Position numbers and translations under genes: made by a program. Below are positions 36,371 to 50,377 of a stretch of 64,000 nt of DNA, piece after piece; the first letter of the stretch is position 1; each line of letters begins with the position of its first letter. The DNA is from Epiperipatus broadwayi (taxonomy: Eukaryota; Onychophora; Udeonychophora; Euonychophora; Peripatidae), in contig JAQFVV010000958.1 of the NCBI GenBank assembly GCA_028023455.1, forward strand, positions 62,001 through 126,000. Reading direction: 5' to 3'. The notes beneath the pieces were generated by a model. That model saw nothing but the letters and a program-made list of their open reading frames with translations. It made no database searches and was not told the origin of the DNA.

Positions 36371-36443
36371 AATAAATATAACGATAACAAACTATTATAT
36401 ACAAAAAGACGGTATATAATAGTTTATTACCATTATATTTATT
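36371..36443. repeat. 32-bp imperfect hairpin
   Basis: Arms 36371-36402 and 36412-36443 pair around a 9-nt loop, with about three mismatched or wobble positions. An (AT)n run follows at 36450. Confidence 0.75.
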
Positions 36444-36462
36444 GTTGATATATATATATATA

Positions 36463-37720
36463 TTGTAAGAAGTCTAACAATCAAGCCCATCACATTGGTC
36501 ATGGAAAACCCACTATATAACCATGCAAGTTCACAAGGAGGTCACTGGCCAGCTGAGCAATCAAAGGTTACACACATAGGCACCTTATGACATGAATTTG
36601 AAAAACATCAGAGGATAAGTCCTCTTGCAGACAATACCACAGCTAAATACAATCATTAACATACAAGGTTCTTTTATAATTAAAAAAATCTCTTACTTCT
36701 TAAAATATCTTTTATCTCAAATATAGGTTATTTTCGCTCTTAAATATCTTATGTTCTAGGAGTATTGTATTTATGTTAAATATAAATTCTCTTGCAAGTT
36801 TAAAATATCACACCTTATGTTTTAAAATATCTTAATATTAAATATTAGTTCTTTTACAAGTTTATAATATCTTAATCTCAATTTTTTAAAAGATATTTAT
36901 CTCAATTATACGTTCTTTTATAAGTTTAGGATATATTGATCACAGGATGCAAATTCAGAATAAAATGCACTTGGAATAAAATGTTAATAGTAATACTTTA
37001 ATTTCTTAACACAATACAATGATTATTAATTAAATAAAATATAGAACATTTAACATTTGTTTTAGTTTATTTGGGAGTCTTAGCATTTTAAGAAACTAGT
37101 AATAAAATTATATAACAACAGAATAATCAAATACTTAAGTAATATATAAATGATAACTCGAAAAATCTTTAAATTTACAGTTATTAAAATATAATTATTT
37201 CACTTCTACTGACTATAAAATATAGAAATCTATTCTCTGATGCAAATTTGAATTAGAAATATAAAAATAATGTAGAAGGCAGTAAGAGCGTCTTTTATAC
37301 TGCCAACTATACAACAGGTGCATTTGAAATGAAATAAATAATACAACATTTATCTTTTAAGTATGCAGGTAAAATAAATAATTATTAAGCAAATGAATAT
37401 ATAAACACTATGTGGCCATGGAAATGTACACTTAAAATAATTATTAATCCCAATCTTATTAAAGTAGATTTTCTGATAAAGATGCTTAGGCAATGATATT
37501 ATAATGGTATAATGTAGATTAATTAAACGTTAGTAAATTTTGTAATAAACCAGAGAGGGTACAGTACCGTTGCATATAAATTAAAGTATTGAATACTTAT
37601 TAACTTCATGGGTTCACTAGTGAAATAATGATTAATTATTAATTCATATTCCTATCTTTTGTATATTTAATATTAGTTAAAAGGAAAAATAATAATTATT
37701 TTAATAACGGATATTTTCTC
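36463..37720. other. AT-rich intron with loose minisatellite-like phrases
   Basis: It begins TGTAAGAAGTC after an AT run, as LTR-like copies a-c do, but no matching end was found. From 36680 to 36950 the phrase TTCTTTTA.AAGTTTA.AATATCTTAATCTCAA recurs irregularly every 50-60 bp. Nothing codes. Confidence 0.4.
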
Positions 37721-37723
37721 AAG

Positions 37724-37977
<254 letters not shown>

Positions 37978-38734
37978 TTTTAATTAAGGTTTTTTAAGTT
38001 TGACAGTTCTTTGACTACATTCTCTGTTATGTTGTGCTACTTGGTGATTTGTGGATGTCTCAGCCCTTATTCCTTGCTCCTGTCATCATTGCTTCATGAG
38101 ATAATGCTCCTTCAAGATTGCCATTTTTAAGTTATAAATCCTGCAATCTTCAAAATTATTACATGACACAAGTCCTTATACTCCATTCCTGAACTTGGTG
38201 CATGCTATGGTGAATGACTTCCCTTTTTCTCTAACTACATTTTAGAGCTGAAGTGCTATCCAGCCTGAAGTTAGCCTTGAATAAAGCCATCATGTCCCAG
38301 GACTCACTTTTTGAACTTACTAATTGAATCACCAAGGATCAAGATTACTGAGTAAATTTAAAAAATATCCATTGGAGATTTCTCATTATAGTTTTAAGAG
38401 TTAAGGTAGGGCCATAGATAAATGTGCCCTAAATGGTATTTAACTAATTTAACCAGTTATCTATATTTTGTAATTTTACTCTAGAGCTATAAAACACTGT
38501 CTCTCTCTCTTTCAAATGAACTTAACCTAGTTGTTGACTCAGCATATTATCATTTTATAAGTACTAATTTAATTGTTTTCCCAAATTATTGGATATCACT
38601 TATATATATATATGTATACTGTTGCAAGGGAAATAGCTTGCAGCACTTTTATTAAACTTTAAATTGTTTTATTATGTAAATAATAAACTTTCATTCACTA
38701 GTATTATAACCATATTGATTGTTTATGTCATTAT

Positions 38735-38897
38735 CTATTGTACCCTTTTGTTTTTTTATAAGAAGCCCCACTTTCACAGAGCCGACAAAAAATTGGCCTT
38801 ACAGGCTCATTAGTGCTCTTGTCCACAGAAATCTTTAGTAAAAGGTGAAACATTTATGTGGAATGAACAGGAGCCAGAGCTATTGTACCCTTTTGTT
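38735..38897 (-). mobile_element. Short retroposon with 18-bp target duplication
   Basis: The perfect 18-bp direct repeats CTATTGTACCCTTTTGTT (38735-38752 and 38880-38897) flank a 127-bp insert. A T run directly after the left repeat is the poly(A) tail read on the minus strand. The insert has balanced composition, starts AGCTCTGGCTCCTG on the minus strand, and carries a GAGCC/GGCTC inverted pair. I see no tRNA, 5S or 7SL box in it. It is either a SINE of unknown origin or a retroposed RNA fragment. Confidence 0.75.
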
Positions 38898-38899
38898 AA

Positions 38900-41800
38900 G
38901 GCTAGATATGCTGAAAAAAGTCAATTTCTTAAAAATTTTAAATTAAGATGGTTGTAAGAGTTATAATTGTAATTTTAATGATTTAAAGAGACTTAAACTT
39001 GTTTGAATAAGTCCATAAGTAGTCAGAGAATATTTCAAAATCATTCTAACTATCAAAATTATAAAATAAGAGCAGAATAATTTACTATTTATGGTTAAAA
39101 TAAATATTAGCTATACATGAAAATATGTTTAATATTCTATGAAATAAATATTTTAAAATGATTAGTTTACAATATAATTATAAATATAGTTAAATAAATT
39201 ATTAAAGCTATCTTTAAAGTAAGTTAAAAGTAGTTAATTAATTATTAAAGTTCTTAACATCTTATGGTGTACAAAATGTTTCAATTTTATTTATTATTAT
39301 ACAAAATATTAAAATTTACTATTTTAAATTTTATTATTTTATTAATATTTCATATTATGTATTATTTTTAAATTTAAATATTCATTTAAATTTATTTTCA
39401 GACAGTAAGTTTCAAAAATTTCAACATTTATATCTGGAAAAGCCTATCACATGACTGACAATATGTGTGCAATGTTTGTATGAATTCAAAGAAAGTTTTT
39501 AATTACTTTCTGAAATTATTTATATAATGATAACATTTGGACATGATAAAATAAGTCTAAAACAATATTTTAGTTAGTTTTTAAAGGTATTTTAAACTAA
39601 TAAATGTAGACTAAAATTGCTACATTAAATTAAATATTTTCTTGTAATGTAATGAATAGGTAAAAAATTAATAAATTGTATTATTTTAAAATATGTTTGT
39701 TTGGAGTTATAAAATAAATTAAATATTTTATTATATATTTTTTTTATTTAAAAGATGACTCATTATTTTATTTTCAATTTTAAAACCACATAATTGAGGT
39801 AATATGTAAATTAGTTTGTTTGTCTGACTATTCTATCCAATCAAATCTCTTGATAAATGGGATATAAATAGTGTGTGAAAATTAGGGCTGAACACTTTTG
39901 TTATAAATATTTTTGTTTCAACTATTACTTGTTATTAAACAGTCTAAAGTTATATTACTATTGGCTTATAATATTCTGAAGCATAATAGTAAATTATTTT
40001 AGAATTTTAAAATATTATTATTTTGTAAAGTCTAAAGTATAAAGAAAATTAATAATTAGTTCTTCAGTATGTGTGAGTAAACCAATTTAAATTTCCTATC
40101 AGTAAACTGTTCAGAAATTTGATCAAAATTCAACATTAAAGTATGGAGCAGAAACTTATAGTCAGGTATATCAGCAAATTAATGATCAAAAGGTGAAGAG
40201 TATATAAAAGCATATTCTTACCACGGTATGTAGGATTTTAAATATTTGTTTGCATGGAATACTTCAAAGTTATAGACAGTTATTCTCTGGAAATATAATA
40301 TTTATAATAACGATGTCTGAATTAATAAATTTAATAATTTTAAAGAGATATTATAGTAACAGAATACTTTTAAAGAGACAAAAGTATAAATTACTCTTTA
40401 ACTTATAAAAGACATTGGGATGAACTATAATATATCATTTTCCATAATTTTTTTAAATGTATATTTATATCATTATTTTCGAATAATTGCAGTTTCAATA
40501 ATATTTATCTTTAAAACAAATATTGATATGGACTTGTGAAGTAAAAAAATTTAAAGATAAATTATAGAAAACATAATTGCTGAAAAACGCTATATAAATG
40601 ATGTGTGAATATTTTAAATATAATGACTGCTGTTTATTTGCTACATTTTGAAAAGAATTAAGAAATGCTTGGTGGAAGAAAAGTATATTATTAAGAAATA
40701 ACTTTTAATACTAAAACCTGAATTCATTTATTTGCTGTTTTTATTGTGCTTTATTGGATAATAGAAAAATGATAATACATCTGTTTTATTTTGAAATCAT
40801 GAGCTCAATAAATGTTTCCGAGGATGATGCATCTATCACTGAAGAACTTGGATACATACACACGTGCATGGAAGGAATGGATCACTTATCTTAAATTGAT
40901 ATTTTATTTGATTTTGTTTATTATTATCCTGGAGGAAAATGACAGATGTAAAGACTGTAAACATTCTTTCACAACAGGATGGATATTTTTTATGATTTTT
41001 CCAGATTTGAAAGTCAACGATTATTACTTTTTTTATTGTTAATTTATGCACAAAGGAGAAAGTTGGGAGATAGCAGAACTTTGAACAAGAACTGTTGCTT
41101 AGAAACTGTATAAATTGTTATACCCCCAACTTATTAGCAAAATTTCAAAGAAGAATTTATGAGAAGAGAAGAAATACATAATTTTGAATTTTATTATTAG
41201 TTCTTATTTATTAATTTTAAAAGTATATTAAGTTTAAAATTAAGATTGTTTTTTAGATTTTATAAGTTGAACTAATAGACACTTTGATTACTATAATCTT
41301 AGTTTTAAAATAGGTTAATAATATTTTTTAAAATGTTGGAAACATTTTTTTTAAAGTATATTTTATAATGAGGATTGCATGAATGGAATTTATGATTTTT
41401 TCATTGCTATGTATTGGAGAACTGAAGACATTCAAATGTTGTTATAATACTATTTAATTACATAGGTAATTTTAATTATTTTTGATATTACATGCTAATA
41501 TTTACTAAGGCTGTAACCTCAAAAATATGCGTGTAAAATGCAATAGTAGAGACCTCTACAGGTCTTAACCACAAGCTTACATTTTGGAAGAAAAAATTTT
41601 CAAATTGCTTGGAATTTAAATATTTATATTATGCTTAAGGAATGAATGGATATAAGGATATGTGAATTAATAACCCATACACATTTTATTGAATAATATA
41701 AGCTATAAAATAAAAATATGCATGTATTTTTGATAGTAAAGTTTGTTATGACTTTATTATTATAATTTTTATATGTTTTGCAAAGTAAAACAATATTACA

Positions 41801-43930
41801 TTTATTCTAAAATATATGAATATTAGTATATTTTTAATCAAATTCATTTGCATTTGTGGCAGAGCTTAAGTGTTTGAAATCATTTCTTTAAATGTTCATA
41901 ATTTTGATGAATCTAAAATGCTAGTTTTATTATTGGGAATAATCGTTCAGTTTATTTTACAATGTGGATTGTTTAAATCTATATGGAATTTTTATATGGT
42001 AGTGAACAGGGGAATAGAAAATGAAACCTTGGATGTGTGTATTTTTAGGGTATGTCAAGAAGATTAGCCTATATTATATCAAAGTAGATATTGTACAGAT
42101 GCAGTTCACAAAGTCCTGTATTATTGTATTTTATTTCCTGTATTATTGAATTTTATTTCCATGGAGGACAGTGTTGGTTATTTGTATTTTGATAGTCTGT
42201 AAGTGCTAAAAGAGAGCCAAGACATTATTTTCTATGGGTATTAGACTACATTGTTCCTAATATTTCACTCTGCTTTCCATGTGAATTAGTGAATTTATCA
42301 TTATACTATTGAGTCATTACTCCAGTTATTCCTTCATATCCTATACATTATATTGCTATCTTAATGTCATTGGTTATACATCATGGAAATTAGTATTCTG
42401 ACAGTAGAATAATGAATAAACTTAGCATGATGAATTGTTTTAAACTAGATGGTAAGATAGGTTTTGAATTAAGTTGAAGTACAAATGATCTTGAATATTT
42501 AATGCTGGTTATAAAATGATAAAGGAATAGTTATTATTCATAATATTTAATATTTTTTATATATTTTTGATTGTTTTAAAATCACTCATATTTTGACAAA
42601 TGCATATTTTACAAGAAACATCAGAGTAAAGAATGTGAAGAGTAATTATGAATGTTTATTTATTTTATTTAATTTTATAATTTTTATTTTGAACATGTAA
42701 ACATATAATAAAACTTAGAGTGGTACCAAGCAAAGTATTTTAGTACATGAATAAACATTACTTCACTGATTGATATTTTATGAATATAAAACGAACCCAG
42801 AATATATTTTGTCTAATTAAAATATTATATAAAATATCTTATTTTATATTTTATTATTTAATTAATTGATAATGAATCTAACATAATTTTGAAAAGTAAA
42901 TATTGAAATTTTGAATTTGTATTGCTGATTGATAAGTCAGAGTGAAGGCTTGTACATTTGTGATTTTTTTGTTTTGATAGTATGGAATTTAATTATTTTT
43001 ATGTATAATTTTGTATATAATTTTTTAATTTTTACTATTCTATTTGCTAGCTTTAGTAATATTTAACTGTAGACTTATTGTATAAATTTTGCTTGTTAAC
43101 TTAAATAAATTTGGGAATGTTGTTTTATAAAAATCTTTATCAGTGTTATTTATTGATCTATTCACTTCCACAAGATATGATCCATAGAATTTAAAATTGA
43201 ACATATAACATATTTTGCACATAATAACTGAAAATAATTTATTTAAATGTTAATTGTTATTCAGAATATGATACTGGAATATCTCATTATTATAATATTA
43301 TTTTCTAATCATAATTAATTATTTAAATTGCTGCCATAATATTGAGTATATTTATATTGCCACACTTCATATTATACCATACTTTTAACATGCCACATGA
43401 GAAATAAAAGAATTGTTGTATTATTATTATTATTATCATCATCATCATCATCTAATTGTTGAGTAGTAAATATAATACAAATTATTAATTAGACTAATTG
43501 AAGGAATATTATATATTATTATTATTGTTGAAGTGTGATGCAAAATGCCTCATCATAATTGGCTACAGGATTTTTCAATCAATTTGCTGATTTATTTTAT
43601 AGAACCTCAGATAATATATTTTTTAATAGTACCAATTATAATGTATTAATATTCTATTTAAAATATTTAATATATTTTAAAGTCTTAAGAATGCTATAGA
43701 TTTATATTATTAAATGAATAAAAGGAGGAATAGTGTTCTTATACCATTGAGATTATGTTCTTAGGGAGATATTATCAAAGATTACCAACTATTGTACCTT
43801 TTGCTACATGTCTCATGATTATTATTAGTATCTTAGGATATTGTTAGTATTTATATTTTGATATATATTAAGATCCAGAGCTTATCTGGAGGATTATTTC
43901 TAAATAACACATGATTGCTTAGCGAGGATG
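38900..43930. other. AT-rich intron, no gene seen
   Basis: Five kilobases of very AT-rich sequence without supported exons. Frames at 40812-41042, 41870-42067 and 43040-43222 have no motif, no splice context and no conservation to judge by. One 90-bp shared repeat lies at 41500-41580 and short ATC/ATT runs at ~43420-43455. Confidence 0.5.
41500..41585 (-). repeat. ~90-bp interspersed repeat, copy 1
   Basis: On the minus strand it carries TAAGCTTGTGGTTAAGACCT, GTAGAGGTCTCTACTATTG and GAGGTTACAGCCTTAGTAAA. The same series occurs at 51388-51480 and 56510-56600. The internal GACCTCTACAGGTC is partly palindromic. Origin unknown. Confidence 0.7.

Positions 43931-43932
<2 letters not shown>

Positions 43933-44022
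<90 letters not shown>
43933..44022. repeat. (AT)n microsatellite
   Basis: About 44 uninterrupted AT units. Confidence 0.97.
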
Positions 44023-44025
<3 letters not shown>

Positions 44026-44399
44026 CATCTGTTAAAATTCCACTTTTTGGATCTCATCTCTCCCTGATCACTGGGCATACATTAAAGAATTAATTCTCAT
44101 TCTCATGATGTTTGGAGAGTAAATCACTTGGAAGTAATCTGGAGGAGTAGGCAAGGTTTGAACATTGTCTGCCTATATTTGTAGATTATGTTAAATCAGC
44201 TCTACTTTTTTACAGTTAAAGTATTTTTGTATAATTTGGCATCCCAAGTGTGTGGCCTTACTGTTAGAGATAGACCCTGAGAAGCTATACACAGGAATTC
44301 TATGATCAGGAAATATTTCTTTGTTAAAAGCATGGTGAATGATAAAAATATACATATATACTTCTCAAGTGGTACTCCATGATAAAGAAGAATAAGGTA

Positions 44400-45470
44400 C
44401 TTGGAAAGATGAGAGAGTGGCATCTGCACTCATATATGAACAGGATGAAATGGATCACATGTCACAGAACCAAGAGTGTCCAATGATTCAAGAAATACTA
44501 GAAATTGTTCCAGCAATGGCATTACTGGACCCTGGAAGCCAGGTGTCACTGGTCTCAAAAGAATGGTGGGACATGACACAAGATACAGGCTACTCGAGTG
44601 ATTTTAGCAAATGGAGAAAAAGCCAAGATAGGAATACATCAAATGGTGCTTGATATAAAAATAGAAGCCATGAAAGTGAACTACCCATTATAGATAATGC
44701 CTAATCTAATCCAGGATGTATTATTGGAGTCCAAATTTTTTGGAGAAACACGATTCTGAGATAAATTATAGCAATAAGTCATTTGTATTCTATGAAGATC
44801 AACAGCATTTCTGCAAGGGGAAAGCTCCTACTACCAAAAGCTGCATACAAAATGCACCCAATCCACCAGCAACAGAAAATGAAACAAAAGGCCAGAAGAA
44901 ATTGAGGGTAGAAAAGCAGTGCAGACCTCATCCTGCTTTCAAGCAATTTAGACATGTGTTAGTCATGATACAATTCCAAAATGTAACATGATATAACATG
45001 TGCAACAAATAGCCTTATCAAGTGCCACCAAAACCCTATAGTAGAAACCAATTATTCAAGTAAACAGACTACAGACTATTAATGCAAACCACAAGCTAGA
45101 TTACCCAATAAATCAGATCAAAAGTGAAAAACAACCACACAATAAAGTACTGGTAGCATGGAATTTGAACTTAAGTCCTGGTAAAAAATTAGAAGCAAAG
45201 GAAATAGTGCAGAAAAAAGACATTGGGACACAATGCCTTTCTAGTAGAAAATGAGAAAGGGACTATTGGATCACTCAATGTAAGATCCTTAAAGCCGTAC
45301 TGGGGCATAATATCTAAGATGCCAAAAGAATGATATGACAATAAGCTCCAAAGAGGAAGACCCACTTCTAAGAAAATCATCTCGTTAGGATAATATATCA
45401 TAAGAACAAAAAAGAAAGTGCAGATATGATACTTTTTGAAAAAGGGCATGATTTGATACTCATAGATACA
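44400..45470 (+). mobile_element. Decayed Gypsy-type retrotransposon fragment (protease region)
   Basis: A 78-residue frame (44417-44653) contains IVPAMALLDPGSQVSLVSKE, which matches the retropepsin active site with the catalytic DSG or DTG changed to DPG. After frameshifts the sequence continues MPNLIQDVLLE and NFLEKHDSEINYSNKSFVFY (44716-44800), which resembles the end of a Gypsy protease domain and its link to reverse transcriptase. The following ~600 bp hold broken frames without RT motifs. Both ends are undefined and no LTR is recognised beside it. The active-site change and frameshifts indicate a non-functional relic. Confidence 0.65.
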
Positions 45471-45472
45471 AT

Positions 45473-45567
45473 TTTATTATTATTATCATTATCATCATCA
45501 TCATCATTATTATTATTATTATTATTGTTGTTGTTATTATTATTATTATTATTACTATTATTATTCT
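45473..45567. repeat. (ATT)n microsatellite with ATC and GTT interruptions
   Basis: Triplet array of ATT with ATC units in the first third and a short GTT stretch. Confidence 0.9.
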
Positions 45568-46858
45568 GTCATATATAAATGATGCAATGTGAGTACTGTA
45601 TCACTCTGTTTCACTATCCAGTCATCTATAATATTAATAAGCCAATAAGCTGATACACATGCACTTTGCAGATGTCACTATATAAATGAATACATGTAAG
45701 TTTAGACATTTTTTTCTTGCTTTTGTATCCAGTTCTAGGAATATGAAGCTGTGTATATATATATGCTGGCTTTGCAATTCACTGTGACTAGTTAAAGACT
45801 CTAAGTCCAACTACAGTGAATGTGTTTTAAAATAAATGATGACAAAGTCACAAATAATTATTTATATAACAGGAAGTAGTTGTAGACTAAAATTGCTTAA
45901 AAGGCAATGAAGGATTAATAGGACATTTAAACTGTTATTTTGTTTGGTTTTATTTTTGACAAAATTATAATTTTAATGTATAAACCAAAAAGATTGTATT
46001 GATAAACATGAATTCCAAAGATATAGATTTCATTAAGGAAGGAATTTAATTTAAAAAAACAATTAAAGGAAAATTAATTAAGATGTAAGATAACGGGGGG
46101 AAACTAAACAATAGCATTGGTCACTATTAATTAGTAAATGGAATGTAGAAAAGCAATTAAGAAGGCTATAAATAAAGAACATTCTGTTTGTGCTTTCTCT
46201 TACCCTTGCTGAAGCTCTTACTGAAGATTGCCATGAAGCTTCTGCGATAACTTATCTTGAACCATTATCCGTTGGTGTTTTACTTATCTGAAATTTTTTT
46301 TAAATGAATGGTGCTATAAAAATGCATGGGTAGACCTTTCTGTATCCACTCTCTCATCCATTCTTGGGCCAGAGTTGGAACAATGTAACCAGCTGGTGAA
46401 TGTGGTGCCTGACAGATGCCTGCTATCTCTCTGTCAAGAACTACCAACAAAATGTGCTATGAACCTGGAAACTTAAAAAGACTTACCAACAATGGATCAT
46501 CAATATCTTGCTGTATGACCATATATCTTGCCACACATCTATAGTTATTAGTACCTTGAACTCTCACTTATCTTTTCACTTTCATTTAACTTGAAAATTG
46601 AATTTATTTCATTTTAAACTTTTAAATTGTATATGTATAGTTTTTGACTAATATAATCTAATATTTTAAATATTTTCATTATGTCATATTTGTGCATATA
46701 AAGCCAATTTTTTTAAATTTGTTTATTGTACACATAAAGTATCATTTTATTTAATCACCATCATACTTAGTAGAAATATATACTTTTATTTTCTTTTGTG
46801 AGAAAGAAATGAGTGATTTCTTTCAGTGCTCAAAGTTAAAAAATGGCATAATCCAAGC

Positions 46859-46860
<2 letters not shown>

Positions 46861-46927
<67 letters not shown>

Positions 46928-46942
46928 ATAAAACATTTATGG
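46861..46942. repeat. (AT)n hairpin
   Basis: Two AT runs separated by ATAAATGTTTTAT; the second is followed by ATAAAACATTTAT, so the unit folds back on itself. Confidence 0.85.
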
Positions 46943-47815
46943 ATAAAAGTTGAATAAAACCTTTTGATGATGGTTTAGTGTATGTAGATTAGGAAATATA
47001 ATTTGAGTATCTTTTCTACATAGTTATACTTGTAATATGCTTTAAACGCATATAGGTGAAGTTAATAAAATTTTCAAAATAACGTTTAAGTGATACCTGG
47101 TTTGACATCATCATCAACAGCATCAACCTTAATTATATTTAATTAAGAAACTGATATTTGTATTATTATATTCCTTTATAATGCGAAGAAAATAGAGTTG
47201 AAATGGATGACTCTTATGTTACATGAAGAGAATTTATTTATATGCACGGATTTATTTATCTGTCTTTGTTTTTATGACTTATAAACATAATTCAAACTTA
47301 CAACTATAATAAATGTATATATAATAAAATCAATTGTATAATGATTAAGATTATTAAAATATATATTTTAACACTTTATATGCGATTAATTACATTTGAC
47401 AAGTGTATCTTCAAATAAATGACAATTTAACATTTTTTTTAATTATTATTTTCGTAAGACAGGTAAATCATTAATCATAGCTATTCTATATAATTGTTTG
47501 GATAATTGTTACGTTTTTATTTACCATTGTCAAACTCACTTTACACACAACTTTGACACCATCCACCTCAGATAAATATAATAATGATTATTACTAATCA
47601 TTTTCTAAATTAGAGATTATTTGTAGCACAGATATAAACTTTAAATCTCGGTTAAAAAATAATATATCTGATTTTATAATATTGTTTGGATAAATGTATT
47701 CAGGCATTTTCATATATATTAATTAACTATTAATTATTTACAGTATAATCATAGAAATAAACACTAAAACATATGAAGTGTGGAGAATCCCTAATGAAAA
47801 AATTTGATCAGTAAT

Positions 47816-48209
47816 GAACGACTTTAGTTAACCCTTAAACCCCTTAATTTTTTTTTGGTTGTTTGGGGTAAAAACCAAATCTTTTTTTGGCCACCCCCCA
47901 AACAGAAAAAAAAACCTATTTGTTAAAAAAATTTGCCCATAATATTTTATTCAACTCACATACATTTTTTAAAAAATATATTACTTATTTTTTTTTTTGT
48001 TAAGGAAGGAGGAAGTTTTTTCAAAAATAAATTGCTATTTATTTATTATAAAATATATTCTATTTCGAAAAAAAAAAAGACGAGTTATTAAAAAAAAATG
48101 GGGGCGACAAAAAACTTTTTTTTCTATTTTTTTATGATGAAGAAAAAAATATTTTTTTTTAAAAAAAATTATTTTTTTTAAAATATCTTCTATTTTTTTA
48201 GAAAAATAA

Positions 48210-48242
<33 letters not shown>

Positions 48243-48405
48243 TTTTTTTTTTATAAAATTATTTTTTTTTATTATTTTTAAATTGAATAAAATAAAATCT
48301 TTTTTTTTTTTTTTTTTTTTTTTTTTGATTTGTTGTTTTTTTTTTTTTTTCTCTCTATTTGTTTTTTTTTGTCGGGGGGAGGGGGCGGCAGGGACATCAT
48401 AGATT

Positions 48406-48457
<52 letters not shown>

Positions 48458-48519
48458 TAAACAAACCCCAAAAAAACAAAAAAACAAATAAAAAAAAAAA
48501 AGGAGAACGACTTTAGTTG
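47816..48519. other. Homopolymer-rich block, possibly an assembly or sequencing artefact
   Basis: The block is made almost entirely of T and A homopolymers with odd G/C blocks (GGGGGCGAC; GTCGGGGGGAGGGGGCGGCA near 48371). The flank AACGACTTTAGTT occurs at both ends (47816-47828 and 48506-48518), so the block looks inserted between two copies of one join. Poly-Lys frames on the minus strand are not genes. Confidence 0.7.
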
Positions 48520-49785
48520 AAGAATATATTTAACTTGAAAGTGTGATCTTTAGTGGATTACTCAGCAAATTAAATAAAAGTGTTTTTTCAAGACCCTAAT
48601 GCCTTCTGGGACATTTCATTGGTCAAAAGATCTCACAACTCCTGAATCTCTTTTTAAGTTTTAAGTGATGACATAGCGTAGCTACAAAATCTGTTTTCCA
48701 ACTTATCAACATGTATATGTATTAAGACTTTTATGTAATATTCCTGAATAAAATTTATCTTAATAAAAAAAAGTGTTTTTTATAAAATGTTTTTGTATAT
48801 ATTTTTAAATGTTTGATTGATCACTCTTTATATTTTATGTTGTAACTAGTAATCAAGATATGTTAGTGTCATTAAAGTTTTGTGATAAAAACTATATTGC
48901 ATTATAACGTGTTGATTTAGAGATAGTACTGCAAAAATCTTAAGGAAAGAACCAGTCATCTTTTTACATTAATACACATTGTGTATACATATTCTTAATA
49001 ATTTGCTATATTTAGATTACACGTGCATTTGCACGGGTTACATGGTCAATTAATTACCTTTTGCTAATCCAAATAAATTTGCAAGTTAAAAAAATATTTG
49101 ATTTAACATTTATTCATTTTTGATTTTTAACAGTGCTCTGACAGCCGAAAAACCCGAGACATATCTGCACTGTGTTTGTTTATAATTTCAAGTGGCCATA
49201 ATTACCACCTATATTCTATTATACAGGTTAAATATTTTATTTTGTTTAAATATTCCATTAAAAAAGAATGGTCTGTTCAGATTCCTACTAAAAAATTCTT
49301 AGGAAGATGATGATTATCAAACTAGATAAATATTGGTTGAATCGTACCACTTATCAACTACTGAATGGAAGGCTAGTTGAGTTTTCTATGGTTCATGTAT
49401 TTGAAATGATAATCCTAAGTTTGATTTAAATCTAAAAATAAAACATGATTTGCCCAAATATGAATGGAAAAGCATAATAGCCTGATGTGATTTCTGAAAA
49501 AAAAAACTATCAGCAAATGAAAACAACATTCTAATAGCGCTAAATTGCAAAGTAAAAATTTATTACAAAGATACTAACTAAAATAATTATTCTTCAAATC
49601 TATAAACAAATCAAATTTTTATTTATAATTTCTTAAAAACTGGAAAACTATGGTTTACAACTATTAAATTTTATATAACACATATGGCAAAATTTAAATG
49701 TTTAATTTTGTTCAATTCAACTTAATCTCTTCATATGGATTACTGTAATAAAAATTATAATTTAAAATTTCTTTAAAAAAGTTAA
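48520..49785. other. AT-rich intron, nothing recognised
   Basis: No exon, shared repeat or meaningful frame was found between the homopolymer block and the Sushi exon. Confidence 0.5.
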
Positions 49786-49790
49786 GTCAC

Positions 49791-49970
49791 CTTCACAAAT
49801 GGGAGAGGTACTCCAATTACCATCTTCTTGACATCTGCTTATTTGTTCACCCAACAAGTTGAATCCGTTTGAGCAATAAAATTTTACTTCACTCCCAACA
49901 AGAAAATTATTGGATAGCATGAAATATACACCATTCTGAATTCTTTTAGGTTTAGCACATGTAACATAAC
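49791..49970 (-). CDS. Sushi/CCP domain exon (2nd in transcript order)
   Basis: This 180-nt exon has donor GTGACT and acceptor AATAAAG, phase 1-1. The 59 whole codons encode one complete complement control protein (Sushi) module. The four cysteines are in order (YVTC, KFYC, ISRC, SPIC), with the conserved Trp in GNWS just before the last cysteine, and GSEVKFYC and CSNGFNLLG at the usual places. CCP modules are ~60-residue beta-rich units used for protein binding in extracellular receptors, adhesion proteins and proteases. The frame runs open past the acceptor into the intron (a CFFCCCC stretch), but the phase and CCP start show the exon begins at 49970. Confidence 0.93.
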
Positions 49971-50377
49971 CTTTATTAGAATTACAACAACAACAAAAAA
50001 AACAAACAACTTGAGTCAAATCTAAATTTATTATGTTATAAATATGATACTTATTAGAAATAAATAAATTGATACTAAAAAAAGCTAAGCATTGAATTAA
50101 AGAGCAGAAGTACTTTTAATTCAACTAAATATAAATATTGAAAAAAAGTAATATAACTTGGTCTCAATGAACTTTTATTATTTATAACTCCAATTATGGC
50201 ATTAATTGATACACATTATTACACTAAATAATATGATTCAAATTTTAGATTGTTTTTGCCCCGCAAAATAGTTGATCATTTATTTTATTCATTTTATTTT
50301 AGCAAGATGTTTTTGTGCGGCATTGTTGTAACATATTACAAATATATTTATTGGTGTATCAGCATATTGAAACTTCA

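Noticed and set aside
40812-42067. Possible genes in the 38.9-43.9 kb AT-rich stretch
   Set aside because: The frames are short, lack motifs and splice context, and have a composition like the surrounding intron.
48198-48479. Poly-Lys ORF on the minus strand
   Set aside because: It is a reading of T homopolymers in the suspect low-complexity block.
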